NCBI RefSeq assembly: GCF_000332335.1
Contig: NZ_KB235952.1
Span: 276,319 to 340,318, forward strand
DNA: 64,000 bases
Direction of reading: 5' to 3'
From: Kamptonema formosum PCC 10802
Lineage (GTDB): Bacteria > Cyanobacteriota > Cyanobacteriia > Cyanobacteriales > Oscillatoriaceae
The notes under the pieces are model-generated. The model worked only from the letters and a program-made list of their open reading frames with translations. It had not been told where the DNA came from and did no database searches. Of this stretch, positions 19,678-28,661 are shown piece by piece. Numbering within the stretch: position 1 is the first letter of the stretch; every line of letters begins with the position of its first letter. The translations under genes and the position numbers were made by a program.

Positions 19678-20421
19678 TTAGTAGCGAATTTGCATAGTAA
19701 CCGAGGCTTGCACTTCCTGCTCACCCCCGATCGCCGGCGTGCTTGCCGCTATGTCAGATTGAAGGATGCCGGTTTTGACCAAGAAGGGTTGCGGAACGGG
19801 ACTGCCGGCGTTAACCTGAATATTGACAATCTCCCGGCGGGAGAAATTGAGAACGCCTAAAACAGCATCCGCTTGTTTTTGGGCGTCGTCAGTCGCTTCC
19901 CGCAGCGCTTGCTGGCGAGCCTCTCGCAGCGCGGCGTCACTGGCGACAAAGCTAATACCGTCAATGCGAGTCGCGCCAGCTTTAATCGCATCATCCAGCA
20001 GCGTCCCAGATTTCTCCGTAGCAATGCGAAAGCTGACGGTATTAGTGCCAACAAATCCCGTAAGGCGCTGTCTGCCATTTTCATCGCGATAAGTCGGATT
20101 GAGGCTAATGCCGGCAGTTTGCAGTTTTTCCACATTTCGAGAGCGCAGCAGCGCCACCACTGCATCCGAGCGCCGCGCCACCTCCTGCTGCACCTGCTGA
20201 GCGGTTTGACCCGTGATTTCTACGCCCAGAACCACCTGAGTCAGAGTGGTGGGAACGGCTACCGAACCCTGACCGGTTACTGTGATAATTCTGCTCTGTT
20301 GCTCTTGCGCCAAAACCGGCTCCCATCCAGTCAGGCTGAGCGGAACAAGCACTAAAGAGATTGCTGTCAAGTGACTCCAGAAATTGCCCCGATATCGGGA
20401 CGCGACAGTTCGATTCAACAC
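19678..20421 (-). CDS. SIMPL domain-containing secreted protein, paralogue 1
   Basis: Periplasmic DUF541/SIMPL protein, 247 residues, from a GTG at 20421 with GGGGAGG 5-6 bases upstream. It has an N-terminal signal sequence (LTAISLVLVPLSLTGWEPVLA then QEQQ). The mature part starts IITVTGQGSVAVPTTLTQVV, the typical SIMPL opening, and ends EVQASVTMQIRY. SIMPL proteins such as E. coli YggE form periplasmic oligomers linked to stress, but the role here is unknown. It shares long identical blocks with the next gene on the same strand, for example TEKSG, LLDDAIKAGATRIDGISFVA and SRNVEKLQT, showing a tandem duplication. Confidence 0.9.
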   Translation of the reverse strand: MLNRTVASRYRGNFWSHLTAISLVLVPLSLTGWEPVLAQEQQSRIITVTGQGSVAVPTTLTQVVLGVEITGQTAQQVQQEVARRSDAVVALLRSRNVEKLQTAGISLNPTYRDENGRQRLTGFVGTNTVSFRIATEKSGTLLDDAIKAGATRIDGISFVASDAALREARQQALREATDDAQKQADAVLGVLNFSRREIVNIQVNAGSPVPQPFLVKTGILQSDIAASTPAIGGEQEVQASVTMQIRY

Positions 20422-20690
20422 AGTTTTCCTCCCCAAGGGTTTGGATTGAATATTTTATCTGTTATCAAAGAAAATACGGGGGGGTTTGCAGATATCCGAA
20501 GAAAACTGCAGAGTTCTGGATTGAACCCGCTGGGGCGGGGGAACCAAAGCTAATATAATTTCCGCCGGCATCCCTACTGTAAGGTAGGGATCGGTTCGTG
20601 AGTAACCTTTGTCACTGACAGCAGTAAGGCTCTCCCTGTGGAAGCACCCCAGTTCTGTGGGATACTGCTCAGAAGGGCAATTTTAGAGCG

Positions 20691-20753
20691 ATGCCCAATG
20701 CCCCATGCCCCATGCCCCATACCCGATGCCCCATGCCCCATGCCCCATGCCCG
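20691..20753. repeat. CCCCATG minisatellite
   Basis: About eight units of GCCCCAT/GCCCAAT in tandem in the spacer between the two SIMPL genes. The same word recurs at 53814-53858, inverted at 3450-3501, and inside the kinase gene around 55140-55275. Confidence 0.85.
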
Positions 20754-20772
20754 TTCCGATCCCAACTTGAGA

Positions 20773-21516
20773 TCAGTAGCGAATTTGCAGGGTGACGCTG
20801 GCTTCTACCGGCTGCTCGCCACCGACGACCGGCGTATTGGCGGCAATTTTACCCGACTGAAACGCTTCCGACCGGGCGGCGAAAACGGGCTCTGGCGGGC
20901 GGGCTCCGTCAATCTGAAGGCTGACAATTTCCCGCTCGGTTAAATTCAGCGAATTCAGAAGGGCGGTGGCTTGCTTTTTGGCATCGTCGGCGGCTTTGCT
21001 GATGGCTTGCTCGCGAGCTTTTGCGATCTCACTGTCACTGGCGACAAAGCTAATCCCGTCAATGCGAGTCGCACCGGCTTTAATCGCATCATCCAGCAGC
21101 GGCCCAGATTTCTCCGTGGCAATTTCAAAGCTGACGGTGTTAGTGCCGGTATATCCCGTCAGGCGCTGCTCGCTGTTTTGGTAACTGTAGGTGGGGTTGA
21201 GACTGATGCCGGTGGTTTGGAGCTTTTCCACATTGCGGGATTGCAGCAGTTTCACCACCGCATCCGAGCGCTTCGCCACCTGCTGCTGCACCTGTGCGGC
21301 GATTTTCCCCCCGACTTCCACCCCCAAGCTGACTCGGGCTTTCGTCGCGGGAATTCTTTCCACGCCCCGCCCAGTGACAGTGAGGGTTCGAGGTAATTTT
21401 TCTGGAGCGGGAACGGACTGACACGCTGTTAAACCGATCAGACTCAGGACTAAAGGCAGGATTTTCAAGCGATTCCAGGTCTGGGACATACAGCCAATCG
21501 AGAGGGATTGAGTCAT
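20773..21516 (-). CDS. SIMPL domain-containing lipoprotein, paralogue 2
   Basis: A 247-residue homologue of the neighbouring SIMPL protein. The N-terminus is a lipoprotein signal: hydrophobic KILPLVLSLIGLTAC with Cys 32 as the probable lipid site. So unlike paralogue 1, which looks soluble, this copy is predicted to be membrane-anchored. The mature part begins TLTVTGRGVERIPATKARVS. The ATG at 21516 has GGAG 8 bases upstream. The two paralogues are separated by 351 bp containing a minisatellite. Confidence 0.9.
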   Translation of the reverse strand: MTQSLSIGCMSQTWNRLKILPLVLSLIGLTACQSVPAPEKLPRTLTVTGRGVERIPATKARVSLGVEVGGKIAAQVQQQVAKRSDAVVKLLQSRNVEKLQTTGISLNPTYSYQNSEQRLTGYTGTNTVSFEIATEKSGPLLDDAIKAGATRIDGISFVASDSEIAKAREQAISKAADDAKKQATALLNSLNLTEREIVSLQIDGARPPEPVFAARSEAFQSGKIAANTPVVGGEQPVEASVTLQIRY

Positions 21517-22151
21517 AATAACTACTCCGAGCGAGACAGAGGGGGGTTTTTGTATTTCCAGTCTGCCACCGGCACCGGCTTTCAGTGCGAGCGGTTACAG
21601 TTTTGGAAACTGAACAGGGGGCTGACAAGCAATGTCTCTGGGGGTGGGAGGCTCTCTCTAAACCCGCCGGCACTCTCGCTCTTGAGCAAAAATTACCAGT
21701 GGAAAGTGAGGGGGTGCCAGCAGGTGCGTTCCAAAAGGGCAAAGATACCGGAGATGCGGCTGCTGATTCCCCAAAAAATGATATAATAACCCAAGTTACT
21801 ACTTATAAGTCTAAGCCTCCATATCCTCCCAACCCCCCTTAAAAAAGGGGGCGCTTTGAGATTCTTCCCCCCCCCTTTTGTAGTGCCGGTGGGACAAAAG
21901 CCCGCCCCGGCTAGGGGGGAGCGCTCCTGACTCACTTGTAGGTAGCAACTTGAGTTAGAATATTATACCGCACTAAAACCAGCGTGTCAACAGCCGTCGG
22001 AGATGGGATTCGAGAGGAGTGTCGTGCCAAGCCAGAGTCAGTTCTAGGCGCACTCACCAAAAAATTGGTTGCGGGTATTTTTTTGCGGCGACGATCCACG
22101 AACTGCGCATGCGTAACGCACCCGCCTGCTGTCACTGACTGCTGGAATGTT
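21517..22151. other. Spacer with a third MITE-like element
   Basis: No gene is supported. Frames crossing it are shadows or repeat-derived. It contains the inverted-repeat element at 21782-21967. Confidence 0.55.
21782..21967. mobile_element. MITE-like element, family C (single copy seen)
   Basis: About 186 bp whose ends are imperfect inverted repeats: TATAATAACCCAAGTTACTA at the left and, in reverse complement of the right end, TATAATATTCTAACTCAAGT then TGCTACC. The interior has CCTCCCAACCCCCCTTAAAA and no ORF. Only one copy is visible here, so mobility is inferred from structure. Confidence 0.5.
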
Positions 22152-22466
22152 TCAGGTTTCGATAGCTTGTCCGTAACGGTTAACGATGCGGCTTTCTCCT
22201 TCCTTAGCGGTGACGTTTTCATAGACGCCCTCATCCCGCTTGACAAGCTTGCTGAAACCGGCACTCTTGTATTCGCTGTCTGAGGTGGGCGTCAGCAGCC
22301 TGGGGGCGCTGATCAGCCGGCGCACGGTGGCGTCTTCCGGAGTGTTGCCTGGATCGAGTTTTGCTAATTTGCACACATCACCCCAGGTCTTGACTTCCTG
22401 GTTCAGACTGTGCCAAACTTCGACCTTCTGGTTATTGCTAGGACAGAAATAATCGTAAATAGGCAT
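22152..22466 (-). CDS. Hypothetical protein with FmdB-like N-terminus, 104 aa
   Basis: Starts MPIYDYFCPSNNQKVEVWHS, similar to the opening of FmdB-type putative regulatory proteins (MPxYxYxC), but the zinc-binding CxxC pairs of that family are missing; only two Cys are present (FCPS and VCKL). The body has no recognised motif (KLDPGNTPEDATVRRLISAP). I chose ATG 22466 because the upstream extension encodes an unrelated hydrophobic stretch. No clear ribosome-binding site. Confidence 0.6.
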   Translation of the reverse strand: MPIYDYFCPSNNQKVEVWHSLNQEVKTWGDVCKLAKLDPGNTPEDATVRRLISAPRLLTPTSDSEYKSAGFSKLVKRDEGVYENVTAKEGESRIVNRYGQAIET

Positions 22467-22671
22467 GGGGAGAACCTGTATCAAAACCAATTCGCTAATT
22501 GATGGTAAACAATTATAGCACAGTATAGCTAGGAGCGTGCCGGTCAAGCAAATCGCCCTGACACTGATGGATGCAGTCAGCCGCAGGCTAGAGGGGGTCG
22601 CCACAAGTGCGGCAGACTCTTGTGAGTGAGGCGTCCCGGGGTGAAGTTTGAGAGTTCATTCCGCGCACCTG

Positions 22672-22857
22672 GTTGGGCTACAGCCCAACTACTTTCTTTG
22701 GGCTAAAGCCCATACTGCGCAACCTTTGGGCTAAAGCCCAACTACTTTCTTTGGGCTAAAGCCCAACTACTTTCTTTGGGCTAAAGCCCATACTGCGCAA
22801 CCTTTGGGCTAAAGCCCAACTAGGAACTTTTGGGCTTCAGCCCAACTACATACTTTG
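22672..22857. repeat. GGGCTAAAGCCC tandem array, seven units
   Basis: Seven palindromic units GGGCTAAAGCCC (first GGGCTACAGCCC, last GGGCTTCAGCCC) spaced 25-28 bp. Linkers alternate between AACTACTTTCTTT and ATACTGCGCAACCTTT, so a two-unit pattern is itself partly repeated. The spacers are not unique, so this is not CRISPR. Confidence 0.9.
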
Positions 22858-22926
22858 GGGGATGACTCCTGACCCCCTAACCTGAGACAATCATATTAAA
22901 TTAGGCGCAGCACGGAGTGGGGGAAA

Positions 22927-23400
22927 ATGATTCCATCCTGGATGGCGGTCGGGGCGGTGACATTCTTGGTAGCGCTAGCCAGTGGCTTGACAGCGCCTGA
23001 TGACATCAGGTGGTTCAGACGCCTGCTCCGGCCCAGCTGGCTGACTTTTGAGCCAGCTATCCCATTTATCTGGACTTTTATCTTCATTTGCGGGGCTTGG
23101 GGGGCGGTCATCGTCTGGGAAACAGATCCGGGAAGCCAGAGAACCTGGTGGCTGATGGGGCTGTACCTGCTGGTGGAAATCGCCATCATCGCCTACACGC
23201 CGGTGATGTGCAAACTGCGCAGCCTTAAAGCCGGCACGATTATCGGGGCGACCGGCACCCTTTTGGGCCTGCTGCTGGCCCTGGCCGTCTGGCAGGTTTC
23301 CCTACCGGCAGCTTTGTTGCTGCTCCCCTATCTGATTTGGAGCCCAATTGGCACCTACACCACTTGGGAGATGATTCGCCTCAATCCGGCAGACCGGTAG
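22927..23400 (+). CDS. TspO/MBR family protein
   Basis: Five-helix membrane protein of the tryptophan-rich sensory protein family, which binds porphyrins and related ligands. The 157 residues are normal for the family. The motif RRLLRPSWLTFEPAIPFIWT matches the TspO loop, and the Trp-rich helices follow, ending LLLPYLIWSPIGTYTTWEMI. The ATG at 22927 follows a GTGGGGGAAA purine stretch. It starts ~70 bp after the GGGCTAAAGCCC array. Confidence 0.85.
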   Translation: MIPSWMAVGAVTFLVALASGLTAPDDIRWFRRLLRPSWLTFEPAIPFIWTFIFICGAWGAVIVWETDPGSQRTWWLMGLYLLVEIAIIAYTPVMCKLRSLKAGTIIGATGTLLGLLLALAVWQVSLPAALLLLPYLIWSPIGTYTTWEMIRLNPADR

Positions 23401-23780
23401 AGCGAGGCTGAATTCAATCAATTGCGTGAGGGGGAGAGCGATCGGGGGGTTAATTTTTCCTAAAAGGGGTTTTGAACAGGGAGTGAACTGAGGAAAATAG
23501 AAGGTTTCAATCCCGTTTCCAAAGATTCGCTGGCCAAAAATCTTCTCCTCCTACCTCCTGCTAAAATCATTATCGCATTAATATGGGCTTCTTTGCACAA
23601 CCGGGATGCTCCCGGCGGACGAACTCCTCAAAGAGGGCAAAAGTGGCCTGCTTTACTCGGTGGCCGGCAGCTAGCAATCTATGCCCCAAGGCGATCTAGA
23701 GTTGAACATCGCCGCGCCAGCACTCCGTCAAAATTGTAAGGCGCACGCTTCCTCTCCTAAGGAGATTGCTGATTAAAATT
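23401..23780. other. Spacer without a supported gene
   Basis: About 380 bp. Short frames near 23583-23700 show no recognisable protein. I see no tRNA-like cloverleaf. Confidence 0.4.
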
Positions 23781-24974
23781 ATGATTCAGGACAATCCGAG
23801 CCTAGAGACGCCACCCTCACTGGTGGCTGAAACACCTCTGCCGCTCACCGAGCCGTGGCTGATATACGCCATAGGAGGTGGCTGGGGGCATCTCACCCGC
23901 GCTTTGGCCCTGGGTCGGATTGCAGCTCGAGAAAGGCCGGTGTTCGTACTTTGCAACAGTCCCTATGCCGCTCACTTGCTGCGCTACGAGGCGCGCCGGA
24001 GAACCGGCAGCAAACAATTCCCTCACCCCTCACCCCCGATGGAAAACCCTTCTGATTTCACTGGGGAACTGCTGCCGATAGTTGAGGGCTGTTACCTGCA
24101 TATCATCTCACCTGACGCCTCCGACCGCGCCACCAGAAAACAGGTGCGCCAGGTGCTTGCTGCCGAGGAGTACGAGTGCGCGATTGTGGATACTTTTCCC
24201 AAAGGACTGGGGGGCGAGCTGGCAGATATCTTGCCAGGGCTGGCAGCACCCCGGATTTTGGTGCACCGCGACATTAATCCCGACAGCGTGCGGGCGCTTG
24301 ACTGGCCGCGCTTTGTGGCGGAAAATTACCAGCTGGTGATTGTTCCGGGAGAGGGCGAGGGGCTGCCGCTGTCGCACTTGCCCGGGGTTGAGCACACGGC
24401 ACCGTGGCTGATTCGCAGCGCCGGCGAACTGCCCGATGTCGCCCGCGCCCGCACCCTCCTGGGTTTAAACCCCGCCCTCACCGAGCCTGTGGTGGCGGTC
24501 TGCGCTGCCGGTCGCCCTCAAGAGCTGCGCTTGTACGGCCACTTGACGCGGGCTCTGGCGGAGAAATTCACCGGCGTCACGGTGCGCTGCTTGGCTCCTG
24601 AGCGTCCGAAAAACTGCCCGCCTGAATTGTGGGCCTTTCACTGGCCCGCCATAGAGTGCTTGCCGGCAGCTGATGTCGTTGTTGGGGGTGCCGGTTACAA
24701 CACCTTTTACGAGTGCGCCGCTGCCGGTGTGCCCTTGGTGGCGTTTGCTTTTGAGCGCCGGTACGACCGGCAGGCGCTGCGGGCTGACCGGGCGTACCGC
24801 CGGTATCCCGGGCAGGTGTTACGGGTTGAGAGTGTGGGAGCGGCGCTCAAGGCGGTTGGCCACCTCCTCAGTGTGACCACCAGCGACCGGCTCCGTCCCG
24901 CCTACCGAAATGGCGCTGCCGATGCCGTCGGGCTGATTTCCCAGCTGGTTGCCGAGCGCGCTGGCCTTCCCTAA
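23781..24974 (+). CDS. MurG-like GT-B glycosyltransferase
   Basis: A 397-residue protein resembling glycosyltransferase family 28/MurG. The N-terminal YAIGGGWGHLTRALALGRIA is the glycine-rich acceptor-side loop with a GHxTR motif. The C-terminal part has LPAADVVVGGAGYNTFYECA and AAGVPLVAFAFERRYDRQA, the sugar-nucleotide-binding region of GT-B enzymes. The acceptor is unknown. ATG 23781 is taken as start; AAGGAG lies about 15 bases upstream, closer to an alternative TTG at 23766. It is convergent with the beta-barrel gene downstream. Confidence 0.8.
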   Translation: MIQDNPSLETPPSLVAETPLPLTEPWLIYAIGGGWGHLTRALALGRIAARERPVFVLCNSPYAAHLLRYEARRRTGSKQFPHPSPPMENPSDFTGELLPIVEGCYLHIISPDASDRATRKQVRQVLAAEEYECAIVDTFPKGLGGELADILPGLAAPRILVHRDINPDSVRALDWPRFVAENYQLVIVPGEGEGLPLSHLPGVEHTAPWLIRSAGELPDVARARTLLGLNPALTEPVVAVCAAGRPQELRLYGHLTRALAEKFTGVTVRCLAPERPKNCPPELWAFHWPAIECLPAADVVVGGAGYNTFYECAAAGVPLVAFAFERRYDRQALRADRAYRRYPGQVLRVESVGAALKAVGHLLSVTTSDRLRPAYRNGAADAVGLISQLVAERAGLP

Positions 24975-24987
24975 GCGCCGGTTAGAA

Positions 24988-25070
24988 ACAAGAAACCCGG
25001 TTTCTTAAAGAAACCCGGGTTTCAAAGGGCAAATAAAAAACCCGGTTTCTTAAAGAAACCGGGTTTTTGG
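24988..25070. terminator. Two tandem family-B palindromes, probable bidirectional terminator
   Basis: Two AAACCCGGTTTCTTAAAGAA-type hairpins in tandem between convergent genes. The second is flanked by AAAAAA on the left and TTTTT on the right, the layout of a bidirectional intrinsic terminator. Confidence 0.65.
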
Positions 25071-25109
25071 CTGCGGCGCAGCATTAGAGATTAAGCTGGA
25101 AGCATCGGA

Positions 25110-25697
25110 TTAAAACCTAATGCCAATAGCGGTTTGCACCGACACCGCCCCCGCCTCACTTTCATATCCTTTGGGGGCCCACATCAAGTCCACAAGGAAC
25201 ATGCTGTAATCGCCCACATACCCTTCCGCCCCTGCTATAATTATCGGGCTTGAGGTGTTGCCAATCGTGTTGTTGGCACTGCTGCTGTTGATGCTGTAAC
25301 CGGCTCCCACATAGCCATCAATATTTGACTTCACCTTAAAGTCATAGGTCGCTGTCGGAACTAGCATCTGGGTGTATTCCCCAATCAGCGCTATCGGTCG
25401 CACTGAAAATGTGCTGCCTATGGGAATTTTGCCCCGCAACACCACAGCAATGTTATCGCTGTCGCCACTGCTGTTTATCGGGTTGTTCAAAAATGCCGAG
25501 GAGTGACCGATGGCGATATACGGCTGCCGGTTAGGGCCGCTTTTCTTTGCGGTCTTTCCAGGGGCATTTTCCGCCAGAGCGGCAGAGCTAAAACCCAGAC
25601 AGGCGAGAAGAGCCAGACTCGCAGCCAGCCGGCTGTAATTGGCGAAACTCGCCCTCGGTTCAGGGGCGGTATGGCTGAAAAATTTAGGAGTTTTCAT
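25110..25697 (-). CDS. Outer-membrane beta-barrel-like protein
   Basis: A 195-residue exported protein. A longer N-terminal region precedes a signal peptide (LAASLALLACLGFSSAALA then EN). The mature part alternates hydrophobic and polar residues (PYIAIGHSSAFLN, NIAVVLRGKIPIGSTFSVRP, GYVGAGYSIN) and ends in a C-terminal phenylalanine (VQTAIGIRF), consistent with a small OmpA/OmpW-like barrel. The ligand or role is unknown. It is convergent with the upstream GT gene. Confidence 0.75.
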   Translation of the reverse strand: MKTPKFFSHTAPEPRASFANYSRLAASLALLACLGFSSAALAENAPGKTAKKSGPNRQPYIAIGHSSAFLNNPINSSGDSDNIAVVLRGKIPIGSTFSVRPIALIGEYTQMLVPTATYDFKVKSNIDGYVGAGYSINSSSANNTIGNTSSPIIIAGAEGYVGDYSMFLVDLMWAPKGYESEAGAVSVQTAIGIRF

Positions 25698-25797
25698 ATC
25701 GGGTAATCCTGGAAACTAATCCAGATGTCGCCTGCTAGATATCCCCCGGCGGAAACATCTATCAAAGGCTCACCTGTATACCCGTTTCAGGACTTCC

Positions 25798-25815
25798 GTC
25801 TCCCGGTCAGGAGAC
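25798..25815. other. Stem-loop GTCTCC-CGGTCA-GGAGAC
   Basis: A perfect six-bp stem in the divergent spacer between the barrel gene and the GT2 gene. It lies about 100 bp upstream of the barrel start and could be a 5' UTR element. A GC-rich inverted repeat near 25840-25856 adjoins it. Function unknown. Confidence 0.35.
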
Positions 25816-25981
25816 TGGCCTCAATATCTTATAAGCTCCGGGTTCGCTCCCGGGTTAACTGATTAAATAAAGTCCGCTTTTATCAGAAACTAAAAAATGT
25901 ATTAAAATAGCTCCCGTGCGGCTGGTGCGGGAATTCACCGGCACGCCCCGCAACGAACGTGACCGCCCATACCCTGTACCC

Positions 25982-26929
25982 ATGACAAAGCTGATTATCC
26001 AAATTCCTTGTTACAGCGAGGAAAGCACCCTGGGGGTAACGCTGGCCGCCCTGCCGCGACACCTGCCCGGAGTTGATATCATTGAGTGGCTGGTGATTGA
26101 TGACGGCAGCCGCGACCGCACCGTAGAGGTGGCCAAGGATTTCGGGGTCGAGCACATCGTTCGTTTCCCCACGAACCAAGGACTCGCCAAAGCCTTTATG
26201 GCTGGGCTAGAAGCCTCTCTCAAAGCCGGTGCCGATATCATCGTCAACACCGACGCCGACAACCAGTACAGTGCCGGCGACATTCCCAAACTGATTGCGC
26301 CAATTCTATCGGGTCAAGCGGAAATTGTCGTGGGAGCCCGCCCTATTTCAGAAATTGAACACTTTTCTCCGGTGAAAAAGTTTCTGCAAAAACTGGGCAG
26401 TTGGGCCGTGCGCCTCGCCAGCAATACCGACATCCCGGACGCCCCCAGCGGCTTTCGCGCGTTCAGCCGCGCAGCAGCTATGCGGCTGAATGTGTTTAAC
26501 GAATACACTTATACCTTAGAAACGATTATTCAAGCCGGCCAGAAGGGGATGGCAATCGCCTGGGTGCCGGTGCGCACCAATCCGCAACTGCGCTCCTCCC
26601 GCCTGGTCAAAAGTATCCCCTCTTACGTTGTCCGCTCCCTGTTCACCATCCTGCGGATTTTCATGGTTTACAAGCCGCTCCGCTTTTTCCTGTTCTTGGG
26701 GAGCGTGCCGTTTAGTGCCGGCTTTACCCTGGGCGTCCGCTGGCTGGTGTATTTTTTTGCCGGCACTGAACGCACCCGCATTCCCAGCTTAATTCTCGCC
26801 GCGATTTTGATGCTGATCGGCTTTCAGCTGTGGGTTTTGGGTCTGCTGGCGGATTTGCTAGCAGCCAACCGCAAGCTAATCGAAGAAATCCAGCTGCGCC
26901 TGCGCCGGCAAGACTGCCACAAGGACTGA
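25982..26929 (+). CDS. GT2-family glycosyltransferase with C-terminal membrane helices
   Basis: Dolichol/undecaprenyl-phosphate-sugar-synthase-like enzyme, 315 residues from ATG 25982 (MTKLIIQIPCYSEESTLGVT). The GT-A core has LVIDDGSRDRT, the DxD-type NTDADNQY and the acceptor-site region DAPSGFRAFSRAA. Two hydrophobic segments near the C-terminus (FFLFLGSVPFSAGFTLGVRW and LAAILMLIGFQLWVLGLLAD) would anchor it. It likely makes a polyprenyl-linked sugar for use by GT-C enzymes. The start upstream at 25916 adds non-conserved residues. The next gene follows 97 bp downstream on the same strand. Confidence 0.88.
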   Translation: MTKLIIQIPCYSEESTLGVTLAALPRHLPGVDIIEWLVIDDGSRDRTVEVAKDFGVEHIVRFPTNQGLAKAFMAGLEASLKAGADIIVNTDADNQYSAGDIPKLIAPILSGQAEIVVGARPISEIEHFSPVKKFLQKLGSWAVRLASNTDIPDAPSGFRAFSRAAAMRLNVFNEYTYTLETIIQAGQKGMAIAWVPVRTNPQLRSSRLVKSIPSYVVRSLFTILRIFMVYKPLRFFLFLGSVPFSAGFTLGVRWLVYFFAGTERTRIPSLILAAILMLIGFQLWVLGLLADLLAANRKLIEEIQLRLRRQDCHKD

Positions 26930-27026
26930 ATTAACATGAAGAGAGAGAGCGGAATGGGGAGTGGAGACGCGACAGAAGGCGTTCGCAGACCAGATTTTTG
27001 CTTCGGGCTTTTTCCTTTAATAAAAA

Positions 27027-28661
27027 ATGAGTAGAGACTTATTTGCGCAAGTAGCGCTGGCACAAATTCCCAAACTCCTGACCCTGTGCGACCGCAACCC
27101 GCACAGCCCTACTTACGGCTGTTTCGACCGCAATTTCTGGCATTACAAAATCATTGACTTTCCCAGCGGCATGTCCCAGGAATTCGTCTGGCCACTGGCC
27201 CTGGCTTACGACACGGACCTGCCAGACAACCCCTTCTACCGGCAGCCCGCCATCAAGCAGTGGGTGGGAGCCGGCATCCTGTACGCCGCCCGCAGCGCCC
27301 ATCCAGACGGCTCCTGCGACGACTATTTCCCCTACGAGCGTGCCGGTGGGGCAGCGGCTTTTTCCTTGCTCGCCTGTATCGAAAGTTACCAGCTCCTCGA
27401 GCTGGACAGCCTGGAAATGCTGAGGTTCTTTGAAAAGCGGGCGGACTGGCTGGCCAATCACCACGAGAGCGGCCAGCTGGCCAACCACCAAGCCCTGATC
27501 GCCCTGTGTCTGGAATTGCTCTCGGCGCTGCTCAAAACCTCGAAGTGGAAGCGAGCCAAGGCCATGCGCCTGGAGCGAGTCCTGGAGTGGCAAAGTTCGG
27601 AAGGCTGGTTTCAGGAATACGAGGGCTGCGATCCGGGCTACCACACGCTGACGATTTCCTGTCTGGCGAGAATTGACCAGCTCAAGCCAGATGTTCGCTT
27701 AAAAAGAGCCCTCACCAAAGCCATTGAGTTCGCCGGCCATTTCGCGCACCCGGATGGCTCCTACGGCGGCGAATACGCCAGCCGCAACACCTATAACTTC
27801 TTCCCCCACGGGTTTGAATTAGCCGGTCGCTGGCTCCCCCAAGCTTTGCGCATTAACGACCTGTTTTTGAGTGGGCTGGCGAGTGGCAAAGGCGCTTGCC
27901 ATTCCGATGACCATATTATCGGACACCACACTTGGAATTATTTACTGGCTTGGCGGGATTTTGTCCCAGAAAGGCTGGCACCTGCCCCCCGTCCGGCGGG
28001 TCGCATTTGGCTCCCAGAAGCCCAAATCCTCATCGACCGCCGCTTTTCCGCAGGGAAACAGCCGGCAGCGGGAACTGGAGGAGCCGGCACAGCGGAACTT
28101 TACCTAGCCGCTAACAAAGGCGGCGTTTTCAAACTGTTTCGCGACCGGCAGCTGGTGGCGTCCGACACCCAGTTCTCCCTGCTGGTGCGCCAGGGCAAAA
28201 CCGTGAAAAATGCCGTTGGCCACTTGATTGGCTCCTGTCAAGTCCAGCTGGGAGAAAACGATATTATTATCACCGGCCAGATGGGCTGGTCGAAACAGCA
28301 GCAGATGACTCCTTTCAAATTAATTATACTGCGGGCAGCCATGCTGACATTTGGGCGTTTTTTCCCCAATTTTATCCGCAAACTTCTGCAAAAAATGCTG
28401 ATTGTCGGCAAGAATGACGCCCCGTTTCACTTCACGCGCAAGCTGGAGTGGGAAAAGGGCCGGTGGCACGTCACAGATGAATTGCAGGCTGAATCTTGGA
28501 CTGATGTCGCCGCTGCCAGTATTGGCGGCGACCAAACTTCGATTTATGTGGTGATGAGCCGCACGTTTCAAGCCGGTCAGTTGCAGCCCTGGCTAGACCT
28601 GACCGCTGAAGTCCGGCAGCTGGGTGCCGGTGAGCCGCTGAAAGTGGAGCGGTGGCTGTGA
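27027..28661 (+). CDS. Large hypothetical protein, predicted alpha-toroid plus beta-sandwich
   Basis: A 544-residue soluble protein. Residues ~1-330 show repeated helix-loop patterns with aromatic and acidic loops (PSGMSQEFVWPLALAYDTDL, AHPDGSCDDYFPYERAGGAA, AHPDGSYGGEYASRNTYNFF, CHSDDHIIGHHTWNYLLAW) like alpha/alpha-toroid glycan-active proteins. Two copies of AHPDGS occupy equivalent positions. Residues ~345-540 look beta-rich (FKLFRDRQLVASDTQFSLLV). This overall plan recalls heparinase-type lyases, but I see no firm family match. There is no signal peptide, so it may be cytoplasmic. Gene order suggests work with the adjacent GT2. No good ribosome-binding site at ATG 27027. Confidence 0.65.
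   Translation: MSRDLFAQVALAQIPKLLTLCDRNPHSPTYGCFDRNFWHYKIIDFPSGMSQEFVWPLALAYDTDLPDNPFYRQPAIKQWVGAGILYAARSAHPDGSCDDYFPYERAGGAAAFSLLACIESYQLLELDSLEMLRFFEKRADWLANHHESGQLANHQALIALCLELLSALLKTSKWKRAKAMRLERVLEWQSSEGWFQEYEGCDPGYHTLTISCLARIDQLKPDVRLKRALTKAIEFAGHFAHPDGSYGGEYASRNTYNFFPHGFELAGRWLPQALRINDLFLSGLASGKGACHSDDHIIGHHTWNYLLAWRDFVPERLAPAPRPAGRIWLPEAQILIDRRFSAGKQPAAGTGGAGTAELYLAANKGGVFKLFRDRQLVASDTQFSLLVRQGKTVKNAVGHLIGSCQVQLGENDIIITGQMGWSKQQQMTPFKLIILRAAMLTFGRFFPNFIRKLLQKMLIVGKNDAPFHFTRKLEWEKGRWHVTDELQAESWTDVAAASIGGDQTSIYVVMSRTFQAGQLQPWLDLTAEVRQLGAGEPLKVERWL

Noticed and set aside
21140-21742. 200-codon minus-strand ORF
   Set aside because: Mostly a shadow of the second SIMPL gene, extended through the spacer; no independent motif.
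22672-22857. Possible CRISPR array
   Set aside because: The palindromes are short, contiguous and share the same linkers; there are no unique spacers, and no cas genes are in the window.
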